Shown here: in pieces, positions 24,922-35,631 of the stretch | Numbering within the stretch: position 1 is the stretch's first letter | Layout: each line of letters begins with the position of its first letter | Assembly: GCF_016907295.1 (NCBI RefSeq) | Contig: NZ_JAFBBR010000001.1 | Span: forward strand, 2,976,001-3,040,000 | Reading direction: 5' to 3' | Origin: Microbacterium dextranolyticum | GTDB taxonomy: Bacteria; Actinomycetota; Actinomycetes; Actinomycetales; Microbacteriaceae | DNA: 64,000 bases | Program-made: the position numbers and the translations under genes | The notes under the pieces: model-generated | Seen by the model: the letters and a program-made list of their open reading frames with translations, nothing else | Databases searched by the model: none | What the model was told of the DNA's origin: nothing

Positions 24922-26378
24922 CGGAGGATGCCTCGTTCGGGTCCGTCTTGGAGCAGGCGCTCTCGGAGGATGTCCGCCGCCTCGCGATCGGCGGGATCGC
25001 GGCGGTCGTGCGGGACGGATCGGTCATCGCCGTGCATCCGTTCGGCGAGCTGCGGCGCGACGGCGGCTCCACCGCCCGCGGGAGCGTCTTCCGCGTCGCG
25101 TCGATCACGAAGAGCTTTCTCGCCGCGACCGCGCTGTCGCTCCGGGACGAGGGTCGGCTGGATCTGCACGCTCCCCTGACCGCGTACCTCCCCGAGATGT
25201 CCGCGACCCGTCTGCGCGGCGCGCCCGTCGAGATCGCCCTCGACGATCTGCTCTCCAATCGGTCGGGCCTTCCCGAAGACAACCCGTGGGGCGACGAGCA
25301 CCTCGGCGCGAGTCGAGAGGAGATCGGTGCGCTCATCGCCGCGGGCCTGCAGCTCTCGGCCGCCCCCGGCGAGCGCTACCAGTACTCCAACGTGGGAATG
25401 TCGCTCGTCGGCCGTGTCATCGAGGCAGTCGAGGGTCGACCTGTCGAGCAGGTCGTCAGTGAGCGGATCCTGGTTCCTCTCGGGCTTTCCGACACCCGGT
25501 GGGATGCTGCGGCGTTCCCCGCCGGGGCGGATCTCGCTGCAGGTTTTCGCACCTTCGATGACGGAGCGACGTTCGCGCCCGAGCCGTACGTCGGGTCGGG
25601 CGCACTGGCCTGCATCGGCAGCCTGTTCTCCACGGTGGACGACATCGGCCGGTGGGTCGGCTTCCTGGCATCCGCGTTCGAGGACGCCGGCGCCACGGGG
25701 TCGCCCGAAGCGGACGCTGTGCTCAGCCGCCGCTCACGTCGTGAGATGCAGCGCGTCCACACCGTCAACCCCGCGCGCATCACCCGGTTCGGGGACCGTC
25801 CCCTGCTGGCGACCGGATACGGCTACGGCCTCGTGGTCGAGCACGACGACGTGCACGGCGTGACGGTCGGCCACTCCGGGGGCCTGCCGGGGTTCGCCGC
25901 GCACATGCGCTGGCACCCCGAGTCACGGTTCGGTGTGGTCGCCTTCGGCAACTCCGACGCATTCCCCGCATGGCAGGTCACCGCGTCCGCCCTCGATGCC
26001 CTGTTGAGCGCACGCGATGCCCCCGCGGTGGGCGCCATCGTCTGGCCGCAGACGCGGCGCGCCGCGGGAGCGATCGACGAGGCCATCCGACACGGAGCCT
26101 CGTTCGCCGACCTGCCGATCCCCCTCGCCCGGAACGTGCTGCGCGACATCCCGACGAAGGTGCGTGATGACCGGCTGCGCGCACTGATCGAGAGCGTGGG
26201 CGCGCCGCTGACGGATCCGCCGACCCTCGACGCACGCGTGGTCGCCGCCCCCGAGGCGTCGACGCTGCGCTGGCGGATCCCGACTGCGCGGGGAGCGCTC
26301 GTGTGCTCCGTGCATCTCATGGGCCTCTCGACCCCGATCGTGCAAGCGATCGACGTGTCGCCCGAGACGGCGGTCTGA
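24918..26378 (+). CDS. Class C beta-lactamase-like serine hydrolase (PF00144)
   Basis: 486 residues with S62-I-T-K65 (nucleophile), Y156-S-N158 and H319-S-G-G322, the motifs of class C beta-lactamases, D-aminopeptidases and related esterases. No signal peptide, so cytoplasmic. A C-terminal extension (about 375-486) follows the catalytic fold, as in DAP/DmpB-type D-aminopeptidases, although its sequence is not recognisable by eye. It is the last gene of the GNAT-racemase operon, with GTG 24918 overlapping the fusion-gene stop. A D-amino-acid-specific aminopeptidase is the best guess from context. Confidence 0.83.
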   Translation: MTEDASFGSVLEQALSEDVRRLAIGGIAAVVRDGSVIAVHPFGELRRDGGSTARGSVFRVASITKSFLAATALSLRDEGRLDLHAPLTAYLPEMSATRLRGAPVEIALDDLLSNRSGLPEDNPWGDEHLGASREEIGALIAAGLQLSAAPGERYQYSNVGMSLVGRVIEAVEGRPVEQVVSERILVPLGLSDTRWDAAAFPAGADLAAGFRTFDDGATFAPEPYVGSGALACIGSLFSTVDDIGRWVGFLASAFEDAGATGSPEADAVLSRRSRREMQRVHTVNPARITRFGDRPLLATGYGYGLVVEHDDVHGVTVGHSGGLPGFAAHMRWHPESRFGVVAFGNSDAFPAWQVTASALDALLSARDAPAVGAIVWPQTRRAAGAIDEAIRHGASFADLPIPLARNVLRDIPTKVRDDRLRALIESVGAPLTDPPTLDARVVAAPEASTLRWRIPTARGALVCSVHLMGLSTPIVQAIDVSPETAV

Positions 26379-26400
26379 CCGGCGCGTACGCCCCGGTCGG

Positions 26401-27096
26401 TCAGAGCTCGAGGTCGGGCTCGGCGCCGCCGTCCTGCAGCGCCCGATCGACGGCGGAGTGCACGAGCGTCGACAGATACCGCCCGGGGGCGGTCACGCCG
26501 ACGTCGCGCAGCAGCGACGTCGACTGGCGGACGACCGAGGCCGAGAACTCCGTGGCGGTCGCGATCGCCTCGCCGTACGCCGGCCGGTCGGCCTCGGCGA
26601 TGACGACCGGCTCGCAGCCGAGCTCGACGGCGAGCGCCTGCGCGATCGGCAGCACCGCCGCGGGCGCCGTCACCGCGGCGAACGCGTCGTGCAGCTGTCG
26701 CACATCGATCGAGGTCCCGGTGAACGCGATCGCGGGATGCACGGCGAGCGGAATGGCTCCGCGGGATGCCGCCGGCGCGAGCACCTCGACGCCGAAGCCG
26801 GGCGCGGTGTGCAGCACCAGCTGGCCCACCTGCCACGCGCCGAGCTCCGCCAGGCCCGCGACGACGCCGCCCAGCTCCTCGCTCGGCAACGCGAGGATCA
26901 CCAGCTCGCTGCGGCGGACGATCTCATCGGCCGCCAGCACCGGGATACCGGGGAGGATGGCCTCGACCCGATCGGGGTCGGAACCCGCCGTGATCCCCGT
27001 CAGCGCGTGCCCCGCGCCGGCCAGTGCGGCGCCGACGACCGGCCCCACCCGCCCGGCTCCGATGATCCCGACGCCCAGTCTGCTCGCGGCGCTCAT
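26401..27096 (-). CDS. Rossmann-fold protein with DUF2520 domain
   Basis: 231 residues. The N-terminal nucleotide-binding fold has VGIIGAGRVGPVVGAALAGA, like 6-phosphogluconate/ketopantoate-type dehydrogenases. The C-terminal DUF2520 domain starts near residue 125 (LAVHPAIAFTG). The family resembles pyrroline-5-carboxylate and ketopantoate reductases and is often found at the end of actinobacterial folate/pantothenate gene clusters, but its activity is unproven. ATG 27096 overlaps the upstream PH-protein stop. It is the last gene of the long tilS-to-DUF2520 run and converges on the serine hydrolase gene. Confidence 0.85.
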   Translation of the reverse strand: MSAASRLGVGIIGAGRVGPVVGAALAGAGHALTGITAGSDPDRVEAILPGIPVLAADEIVRRSELVILALPSEELGGVVAGLAELGAWQVGQLVLHTAPGFGVEVLAPAASRGAIPLAVHPAIAFTGTSIDVRQLHDAFAAVTAPAAVLPIAQALAVELGCEPVVIAEADRPAYGEAIATATEFSASVVRQSTSLLRDVGVTAPGRYLSTLVHSAVDRALQDGGAEPDLEL

Positions 27097-28709
27097 CGTT
27101 CGCTCTCCTCCCACCGGTGCGACCGGTCGCGGGCAGCCGCGTCGATGACGGATGCCTCGATGTCGTTCCAGACCGCGAGCGCGTCGTCGCGGTCGATGAT
27201 CCCGAGTCCGCCCGACACGCGTCCGATCACGGTGTGGCCGGTGAGGTTCGCGACGCGCAGGGCCCGATCGAGCGGCCCCTGCGAGATCCGCACCGACTGC
27301 AGTCGGGCGAGAGGCAGAAGAACGAGCCCCCGCCGAATGGCACCTCGGCGCAGCAACAGGGCGCGCGGGGTCAGCAACAGTCCGTTGCGACGCCACGACA
27401 GCGGGCGCAGCCAGCGTGCGCGTCGCGGCGTCGCGGTGAACGGGTCGTCGTCGGTGCGGCGGCGCAGCGCCAGCATCCCGTCGGTGGCGAGGGTGTCGAT
27501 CTCGGCCTCGGTGAGACCGCTGAGGAAGAGCCCGAGCACACGTTCGACGTCGGCGCGGGTACCGACCGGAAGTACCTCGGCGAACTGCAGCGACTGCGAA
27601 TCGGTCGCCGAGCGGCCCGACATGCGGTTGACCCGGATCGACCACCACCCGAACGGCCGCCACATCAGCGGCTGATGGATCTCGTACGCGTGCACACGCC
27701 CCGGCGGCAGGGTCTCGGTGATGGTCGTGAACAGTCCGAACGTGATGCGCACACCCGACGCGGTGGGGGCGATCGAATAGCGCAGGGACCGCGTGATGGA
27801 ACGGAACCAGTACGCGCCGAACGCGATCACCGTGGGAACGATCGAGAAGAGCACCCAGGGCGTGCCGAAGACGGCACCCGCGATGACCGCGGCGATGAGC
27901 CCCAGCATCCACAGGGTCGAGCTCGACAGCAGATGCGAGGCGATCAGCCGGCCCGGCGGGATGTGCACGACGGATGCCGGTTCGGCGGCCTCGGTGTCGA
28001 CGCCCTCGATGAGGCCGGTGAGTCCGGCCGAGACCACGCCTGCGGCGGCACGCACGCGAGGCCCGCCGCGGCGCTCCGCGGCCTGCGCCTCGGCGAGCCG
28101 GCGCCCGGAGGCCAGGCGCAGGATGTCGGCACGCACGGCCTCGGCGTTCGCGGTGGACAGGTACTCCAGCTTGACGTTGGCGTCGAGGCCCGCCCCGACC
28201 ACCTCGAGCTTCGCCGTGCCGAGCAGGCGCGCGACCATCGGCCGGGTGAGGTTCACCCCCTGCACGCGGTCGAGGGGCGCGCGCCGATGGGTGCGGAACA
28301 GCACGCCGCTGCGCACCTCGACGTCGTCGCCGGTGATGCGGAACGTGTGGAATCGCCACGAGAGCCAGAACACTCCGAGCAGGATCAGCAGCGCACCGAG
28401 GACGACGAGGCCGGCGACGAGCCAGAGATTGTTCTCCCAGACGTAGTCGACGGGATCGCCCTCGTACCTCTCCCACTCGCCGAGCCCGGGAAAGAAGAGG
28501 ACGACGAGCCGGTCGCGCAGGTTGGCGACGACGAACCCGATCACGACGATGAGGAAGAGCCCGCCGCGCAGCACCGGCGTGAGCGGGTGCAGGCGATGCC
28601 ACTCGCCGTCGCTCAGCGGAGAGCGGACGTCGGCGACGGCGGTCGGCGCGAGAGGCGCGCTCCCTGGGGCCGGGCCGGACTCGTGAGGAGTGCTGTCGGA
28701 GTCGCTCAC
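27093..28709 (-). CDS. Bacterial PH-domain membrane protein (DUF304, YdbT-like)
   Basis: 538 residues. About four membrane helices (near 48-66, 95-118, 245-268 and 270-290) are interleaved with repeated bacterial pleckstrin-homology (bPH_2) domains, for example FRITGDDVEVRSGVLFRTHR with PLDRVQGVNLTRPMVARLLG, and again VRITFGLFTTITETLPPGRV and LLLRRGAIRRGLVLLPLARL. This is the YdbT half of the YdbS/YdbT pair, where it is linked to resistance to antimicrobials in Bacillus; here the role is unknown. The GTG start at 28709 overlaps the partner's stop by 4 bases. Confidence 0.88.
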   Translation of the reverse strand: MSDSDSTPHESGPAPGSAPLAPTAVADVRSPLSDGEWHRLHPLTPVLRGGLFLIVVIGFVVANLRDRLVVLFFPGLGEWERYEGDPVDYVWENNLWLVAGLVVLGALLILLGVFWLSWRFHTFRITGDDVEVRSGVLFRTHRRAPLDRVQGVNLTRPMVARLLGTAKLEVVGAGLDANVKLEYLSTANAEAVRADILRLASGRRLAEAQAAERRGGPRVRAAAGVVSAGLTGLIEGVDTEAAEPASVVHIPPGRLIASHLLSSSTLWMLGLIAAVIAGAVFGTPWVLFSIVPTVIAFGAYWFRSITRSLRYSIAPTASGVRITFGLFTTITETLPPGRVHAYEIHQPLMWRPFGWWSIRVNRMSGRSATDSQSLQFAEVLPVGTRADVERVLGLFLSGLTEAEIDTLATDGMLALRRRTDDDPFTATPRRARWLRPLSWRRNGLLLTPRALLLRRGAIRRGLVLLPLARLQSVRISQGPLDRALRVANLTGHTVIGRVSGGLGIIDRDDALAVWNDIEASVIDAAARDRSHRWEESER

Positions 28710-29359
28710 AGGCCGGTCCGCCGGGTCTCGGCGACGGCGATGAGAGTGTCGCGCAGCCGCTCCGCGGCATCCTGACGCAGCCCGGGGATCGTGACGCCGG
28801 TCGTCGCGGCCGCCGTCACGAGCTTGAGCTGGGCGATGCCGAATCCGCGGTCGAGCGGCCCGTGGGTGATGTCGACGAGCTGCATCCGCCCGTACGGGAC
28901 GGCGACCATGCGCTGCCAGAGGATGCCACGACGAAAGACCAGGTCGTCGGTGCGCAGCTGATAGCCGTAGGCGCGTGCCTGCCGCGGGAGGATCGCGAGG
29001 GTCCAGAGGCAGATGATGGCGACGACACCGCCGGGGATCAGCGGCCACGGCATCCCGGTCACGAACCACACCACGAGTGCGGCTGCGACGGCGAGGACGA
29101 GGACCGCCCCGGTGGAGATCAGCTGCACCGTGACGTACCTCGGTGAGATCTGGTGCCAGACCCCGTCGCCGAGCGGCAGCCGATTCTCGCTGCGCGGCTC
29201 GCGCAGCCGGTCGTAGGTTCCCGCGTCGAGCACCTCGTCGGCGGGCGGCTGCACCGCAGCCGCGTCCATCGCGGTGGGGCCGGTCGGAGCGGGGTCAGTC
29301 GCGGTGGGAGAGCCCGAGTCCCGGCTCGGGAGGCCCGTCGGGTTCGGCGTGTTCGTCAT
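28706..29359 (-). CDS. Bacterial PH-domain membrane protein (DUF304, YdbS-like)
   Basis: 217 residues. A Pro/Thr-rich, acidic N-terminus precedes two membrane helices (about 78-98 and 100-120) and one bPH_2 domain (YQLRTDDLVFRRGILWQRMV, then GRMQLVDITHGPLDRGFGIA). It is the small partner of the adjacent YdbT-like protein. ATG 29359 has a strong GGAAGGA site, but this puts its first 65 bases inside the DUF3180 reading frame. An in-frame ATG at 29269 would avoid the overlap but lacks a ribosome site. Confidence 0.85.
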   Translation of the reverse strand: MTNTPNPTGLPSRDSGSPTATDPAPTGPTAMDAAAVQPPADEVLDAGTYDRLREPRSENRLPLGDGVWHQISPRYVTVQLISTGAVLVLAVAAALVVWFVTGMPWPLIPGGVVAIICLWTLAILPRQARAYGYQLRTDDLVFRRGILWQRMVAVPYGRMQLVDITHGPLDRGFGIAQLKLVTAAATTGVTIPGLRQDAAERLRDTLIAVAETRRTGL

Positions 29360-29795
29360 CGTCGTCCTTCCGGATGGTGCACAGGTGCTCGGCCACGAGG
29401 GCCGCGGCCAGGAGCACGAGGCTCGAGACAAGCGTCGTGACAACGGCTACCACCGAGCCTACGGGGGCGACCGGACGCGTGAGCAGGAAGGCCAGCAGAC
29501 CGGCGGACAGACCGGCCATGATCGCGCCGACGAGGCTGGATGCCTTGGCGAGCATCGCGACGCGCACGGCGCGGAACGGATCGACCGGGGTACGGTCGCG
29601 CCCGGTGATCGCACGGCGGATGGGCAGGGCCAGCAGCACGGTCGCCGCGGCGAGCAGGACGAGCAGCACCGGGAGCAGGAGCGAGGGGGTGAACGTCGCT
29701 CGGCCAGCACTCGTCAGCAGCTGATCGACGCCGAAGCCGACGACGGCGCCGAGCACCGCCGCGATGATGAGGACACTGGGTCGGGTGCGTCTCAT
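29295..29795 (-). CDS. DUF3180 membrane protein
   Basis: 166 residues with four hydrophobic helices (about 8-26, 38-58, 82-104 and 112-136) and a charged C-terminal tail rich in Asp/Glu/Pro. DUF3180 is an actinobacterial family nearly always encoded right after folK, as here. Its function is unknown. ATG 29795 overlaps the folK stop by 4 bases, and its 3' end overlaps the next gene by 65 bases. Confidence 0.88.
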   Translation of the reverse strand: MRRTRPSVLIIAAVLGAVVGFGVDQLLTSAGRATFTPSLLLPVLLVLLAAATVLLALPIRRAITGRDRTPVDPFRAVRVAMLAKASSLVGAIMAGLSAGLLAFLLTRPVAPVGSVVAVVTTLVSSLVLLAAALVAEHLCTIRKDDDDEHAEPDGPPEPGLGLSHRD

Positions 29796-30343
29796 GCGTC
29801 GGCGTCCGTCCGGAGGTGCGCGAGGAGATCCGCCACACGCCCGGCGCCCGGCAGCACGGCATCCGGGTCGACGACGAGCCACGGGGCGAGCACGAAGTCG
29901 CGCTCCGCGGCGCGCGGATGCGGCAGCTGCAACGCGGGATCGGTGCTGCGGACGTCGCCGTACGCGATCAGATCGAGGTCGAGAGTGCGGTCCTGCCAGC
30001 GCGGCTGATCCGCTCCCCGCGGTGCCCGCCCGTGCCGCCGCTCGATCGCGTGCAGATACGCCAGCAGGACGCTCGGAGCGAGGCGGGTCGTCAGCAGGGC
30101 GACCGTGTTGAGGTAGGCGGGGGCGGAGGCATCCGGCCCGTCGAGCGTCAGGGCGACCGTCTCGATGGGCGCCGCCGCCCGGATGTCGGTCGTGAGCGGC
30201 AGGCGGGCGAGGTCGCGCAGTGCCTCGTCGATCGTCGCAGCGCGATCGCCGAGGTTCGCACCGATCGCGACGACGGCGGTGGTCTCGGGCGTCGTGGGGG
30301 TGGGCGGCTCGGCGCCGATACCCTGGGCGAGCCGACGGTTCAC
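29792..30343 (-). CDS. folK: 2-amino-4-hydroxy-6-hydroxymethyldihydropteridine diphosphokinase
   Basis: 183 residues. HPPK motifs: AVVAIGANLGDRAATIDEAL, the substrate loop around APAYLNTVALLTT, and RWQDRTLDLDLIAYGD with PHPRAAERDFVLAPW. It transfers pyrophosphate from ATP to the pterin in folate synthesis. The N-terminal 20 residues are a Pro/Thr-rich extension; starting at the family-like AVVAIG position would be shorter. GTG 30343 is set by the 4-base overlap with folB. Confidence 0.95.
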   Translation of the reverse strand: MNRRLAQGIGAEPPTPTTPETTAVVAIGANLGDRAATIDEALRDLARLPLTTDIRAAAPIETVALTLDGPDASAPAYLNTVALLTTRLAPSVLLAYLHAIERRHGRAPRGADQPRWQDRTLDLDLIAYGDVRSTDPALQLPHPRAAERDFVLAPWLVVDPDAVLPGAGRVADLLAHLRTDADA

Positions 30344-30735
30344 GCGGCGCCTCCCGGCATCGAGGCATGCGGTGCGGTGCGGCGGATGGTGACGGCGACG
30401 TCGGCGAAGGGCACGGGGATCGGCGCGGCGGGCTTGTGCACCGTCACGGTGACAGCGGCGACGCCGTCGCGTGTCAGCAGGTCGTCGGCGATCCGCGCGG
30501 CCAGGCGTTCGAGCAGGTTCACCGGTTCGGCACCGACGAGCTCGACGACGCGTTCGGCGACCTCGCCGTAGTGGATCGTGTCGGTGACCTCGTCGGTCTC
30601 GGCCGCGCGACGCGTGTCGACCGACAGCGTGAGGTCGACCACGAACTCCTGCCCGTCGCGGCGCTCGTGCGCGTAGACGCCGTGGTGCCCGAAGGCACGC
30701 ACGCCCGTCAGCACGATCTCGTCGGTGGCATCCAC
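30340..30735 (-). CDS. folB: Dihydroneopterin aldolase
   Basis: 131 residues with the FolB pattern: EIVLTGVRAFGHHGVYAHER, GQEFVVDLTL, the TDTIHYGEVA block and VTVHKPAAPIP. It cleaves dihydroneopterin to the pterin alcohol used by FolK. GTG at 30735 lies 9 bases after GAGGAGG and fits family N-termini; an ATG at 30744 is in frame but touches that site, leaving no spacing. Its first bases overlap the folP stop region. It is part of folE-folP-folB-folK. Confidence 0.94.
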   Translation of the reverse strand: MDATDEIVLTGVRAFGHHGVYAHERRDGQEFVVDLTLSVDTRRAAETDEVTDTIHYGEVAERVVELVGAEPVNLLERLAARIADDLLTRDGVAAVTVTVHKPAAPIPVPFADVAVTIRRTAPHASMPGGAA

Positions 30736-30737
30736 TC

Positions 30738-31706
30738 TCAGCATCCTCCTCGGTCCCAGGCCCGCAGCACCGCCAGCGCATCGCGCGTCGCGGACACGTC
30801 GTGCACGCGCACTCCCCAGGCACCTGCCTGTGTCGCCAGCACACTCGTGACGGCGGTCGCCAGATCGCGCCGCCCCTCGTCGACCTCATCCACCCGGCTC
30901 ACCGATCCCCGCGAGACCTCCCCTATGTACGCTTTTTCGGCGTCTAACGGTACATACGCGAGGTTTCGCGGGGACTCCGCAGCGGCAGAAGCGGCGGCGG
31001 CAGAAACCGCACCAGGAGCGGCCGGCGCGGCGGCGGCAGAAGCCGCACTAGACGCGGCGGCGAGGGTCTCGGCGAGGAAGCGTTTGCGGCTCGTGCCGAC
31101 GAGCACGCGCGGCCCGATCGAGACGATCCGGTCGAGTGCGCGCAGCGCCTGCCAGTTCTGGCCGCCGCGCTTGCCGAATCCGATGCCCGGATCGAGGATG
31201 ATCCGGGCGGGCGAGATCCCGGCCGCCGCGGCGGCACGCACACGCGCCTCGAGCTCGCCGGTGAGCTCGGCCGCGAGGTCGGCATAGTGCGCCTGGGCGT
31301 ACATCTCGGCGGACGGGCCGCGCCAGTGCTGCAGCACGACGTCGGCGCCGGATGCCGCGACGACGCCCAGCATCTCGGGGTCGGCGAGGCCGCCCGACAC
31401 GTCGTTGACGATGCGGGCCCCGGCAGCGACGGCGGCGGCGGCGGTCTCCGCACTCATCGTGTCGATGCTCACGACCGCTCCCGCCGCGGTGAGGGCGGCG
31501 ACGACCGGCAGCACGCGCTCCTGCTCCGTCGCGGCGACGACCCGCGCCGCGCCGGGCCGGGTCGACTCCCCGCCGACGTCGAGGATCGCGGCCCCCGCGG
31601 CGTGCAGGGCGAGACCGTGCGCGACGGCGGCATCCGTGTCGAGGTAGCGTCCGCCGTCGCTGAACGAGTCGGGCGTGACGTTGACGATGCCCATGATGAC
31701 GGTCAT
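30738..31706 (-). CDS. folP: Dihydropteroate synthase with an unusual insertion
   Basis: 322 residues. The catalytic loops are intact: MGIVNVTPDSFSDGG, DVGGESTRPG, SIDTMSAE, VNDVSGG, LDPGIGFGK, LVGTSRKRFL and VRVHDV. It condenses pterin pyrophosphate with p-aminobenzoate and is the sulfonamide target. Between the GTSRKRF loop and the last helices lies an insert of about 60 residues (217-277): an Ala-rich stretch, then a segment (245-267) encoded by a near-perfect palindrome. Typical enzymes lack this insert, so the protein is longer than usual, but the frame is kept. GTG/ATG choice is not an issue; ATG 31706 lies 1 base from the folE stop. Confidence 0.92.
   Translation of the reverse strand: MTVIMGIVNVTPDSFSDGGRYLDTDAAVAHGLALHAAGAAILDVGGESTRPGAARVVAATEQERVLPVVAALTAAGAVVSIDTMSAETAAAAVAAGARIVNDVSGGLADPEMLGVVAASGADVVLQHWRGPSAEMYAQAHYADLAAELTGELEARVRAAAAAGISPARIILDPGIGFGKRGGQNWQALRALDRIVSIGPRVLVGTSRKRFLAETLAAASSAASAAAAPAAPGAVSAAAASAAAESPRNLAYVPLDAEKAYIGEVSRGSVSRVDEVDEGRRDLATAVTSVLATQAGAWGVRVHDVSATRDALAVLRAWDRGGC
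30907..30973. repeat. Palindromic element inside folP, in frame
   Basis: Arms 30907-30930 and 30950-30973 are inverted repeats matching at 21 of 24 positions around a 19-base loop containing CTTTTTCGGCG. The block has TATGTAC and GTACATA and is AT-richer than the surrounding gene. It looks like a short mobile palindrome that inserted without breaking the reading frame. Confidence 0.75.
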
Positions 31707-31707
31707 T

Positions 31708-32316
31708 TCAGGCTCCCAGGCCCGCGCCCGAGCCCGAGCCGGTGAGGAGCATCATGATCTCGGCGCGCGCCGCCGGTTCGGCGAGCTCTCCGCGCGCGGC
31801 GATCGTGATGGTCGCGGCATCGGGCTGGCGACCGCCGCGCATCGTGACGCATTCGTGGCGCGCCGAGAGCACCACGATGACGCCGCGGGTATCGAGCGAT
31901 CCCGCGATCGTGTCGGCGATCTGCTCCCCGAGCCGCTCCTGCACCTGCGGGCGCGCGGCGAGGATGTCGACGACTCGCGGCAACGCGCCGAGCCCGACGA
32001 CCTGCTCGCCGGGCAGGTAGGCGACATGGGCGAACCCGGCGAACGGCAGCAGGTGGTGCTCGCACACCGACCGGAAGCGGATGTCACGCAGCAGCACCGC
32101 GCCGGACGGGAGCGTATCGGGGGCCGGCCCGCGCGACACGGAGATCGTGTGCGCGAGCGGCGCCCCGGCATCTTCACCGACTCCGGCGAAGAACTCGGCG
32201 TAGGCATCCGCGACACGCTGCGGCGTCGCCTTCAGGCCCGGACGCTCGGGATCCTCCCCGATCGCGGCGAGGATCTCGCGAACGGCGGCGGCGATGCGGT
32301 CACGATCGACGGCCAC
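31708..32316 (-). CDS. folE: GTP cyclohydrolase I
   Basis: 202 residues. Zinc ligands and active-site blocks: RFRSVCEHHLLPFAGFAHVAYLP (Cys, His, His), GLGALPRVVDILAARPQVQERL, and VVLSARHECVTMRGG. It makes dihydroneopterin triphosphate, the first step of folate synthesis. The C-terminus carries a Gly/Ser/Ala tail. GTG 32316 is 7 bases from the ftsH stop, so it is cotranscribed with ftsH. Confidence 0.95.
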   Translation of the reverse strand: MAVDRDRIAAAVREILAAIGEDPERPGLKATPQRVADAYAEFFAGVGEDAGAPLAHTISVSRGPAPDTLPSGAVLLRDIRFRSVCEHHLLPFAGFAHVAYLPGEQVVGLGALPRVVDILAARPQVQERLGEQIADTIAGSLDTRGVIVVLSARHECVTMRGGRQPDAATITIAARGELAEPAARAEIMMLLTGSGSGAGLGA

Positions 32317-32323
32317 AGCGTCC

Positions 32324-34333
<2,010 letters not shown>

Positions 34334-34434
34334 GGTCCGCTCAGGCTACCTCGCCGGGACTATGCCTCGTCTGTGCATTCGCCACAGGCGAACCCGGAAC
34401 GCCGGGCCGTCGGATGCCGCGCCGGAAGGAGTTC

Positions 34435-34986
<552 letters not shown>

Positions 34987-34992
34987 AACTCG

Positions 34993-34998
34993 ATGCTA
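34993..34998 (-). promoter_or_regulatory. Leaderless-type -10 element of hpt
   Basis: TAGCAT on the minus strand ends exactly 6 bases before the hpt ATG; no ribosome site is seen. Confidence 0.5.
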
Positions 34999-35132
34999 GG
35001 CGACGGATGCCCAGCATCAGCACGCTCAGCAGCGCGACGGCTGCCCACACACGTCTCGTCATCATGTGATCTTCACGTATCCGGGCGTGCACGCCGGGGG
35101 CCGATGCGCCCCGGTGTCAGCGATGGCGCGCC

Positions 35133-35631
35133 TCAATGGTCGCCGCGCACCGTCTCGGGGCTCACGATCGCGAGGTCGAGCGCTTCGGCCTTGCCCGCGA
35201 CGGTGGCGTACCAGGCGATGTCGGTGTACCAGCCGTCCTTGCGAAACCCGCCCACCGTGCGCTCGTCATCGGAGCGTACGAGCTTCTCCGTCCACCCGTC
35301 GGCGGTGAGGTGAGCCGCGATCGCCGCCGCCGCGTCCTTGGCGGCGTTCGCGACGGGAGCGGGGGTCACCGATTGGTCGACGCTCCACCACGCGGGCGCT
35401 CCCGCCCCCCTCGTGCGAAGAGATGTCGGCTCCGAGAGTCATGCGCGAGTTGAGCACTCCGGTCGAGCCCGCCAGCTCGGCGGGGATCGCGGCGATGAGC
35501 TCGCCACTCAGTCGCTCGGCCTGACCGCGGTAGTCGTCGAGCCGGCTCTGCGGCGGGGTGGACGCGCACCCTCCCAGAGCGAGGGATGCCGCGGTGACCG
35601 CGGCGAGGACGAGCAGGCGTCGCGTCGTCAT
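35133..35631 (-). pseudogene. Frameshifted lipoprotein gene
   Basis: The first part (start 35631) encodes a lipoprotein signal [20 protein letters not shown] with lipobox Cys, then SRLDDYRGQAERLSGELIAA and LGADISSHEG. The second part, in another frame and ending at 35133, encodes WWSVDQSVTPAPVANAAKDA and VGGFRKDGWYTDIAWYATVA. A run of six C at 35405-35410 (G on the coding strand) marks the junction: removing one base joins both parts into one protein of about 165 residues. It is either a real inactivating frameshift or a homopolymer sequencing error. It overlaps the tilS stop by 4 bases. Confidence 0.75.

Noticed and set aside
27117..28775. Long plus-strand open frame of 552 codons opposite the PH-domain gene
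   Set aside because: Arg/Gly/Glu-rich shadow translation of a conserved minus-strand gene; no family-like motifs or ribosome site.
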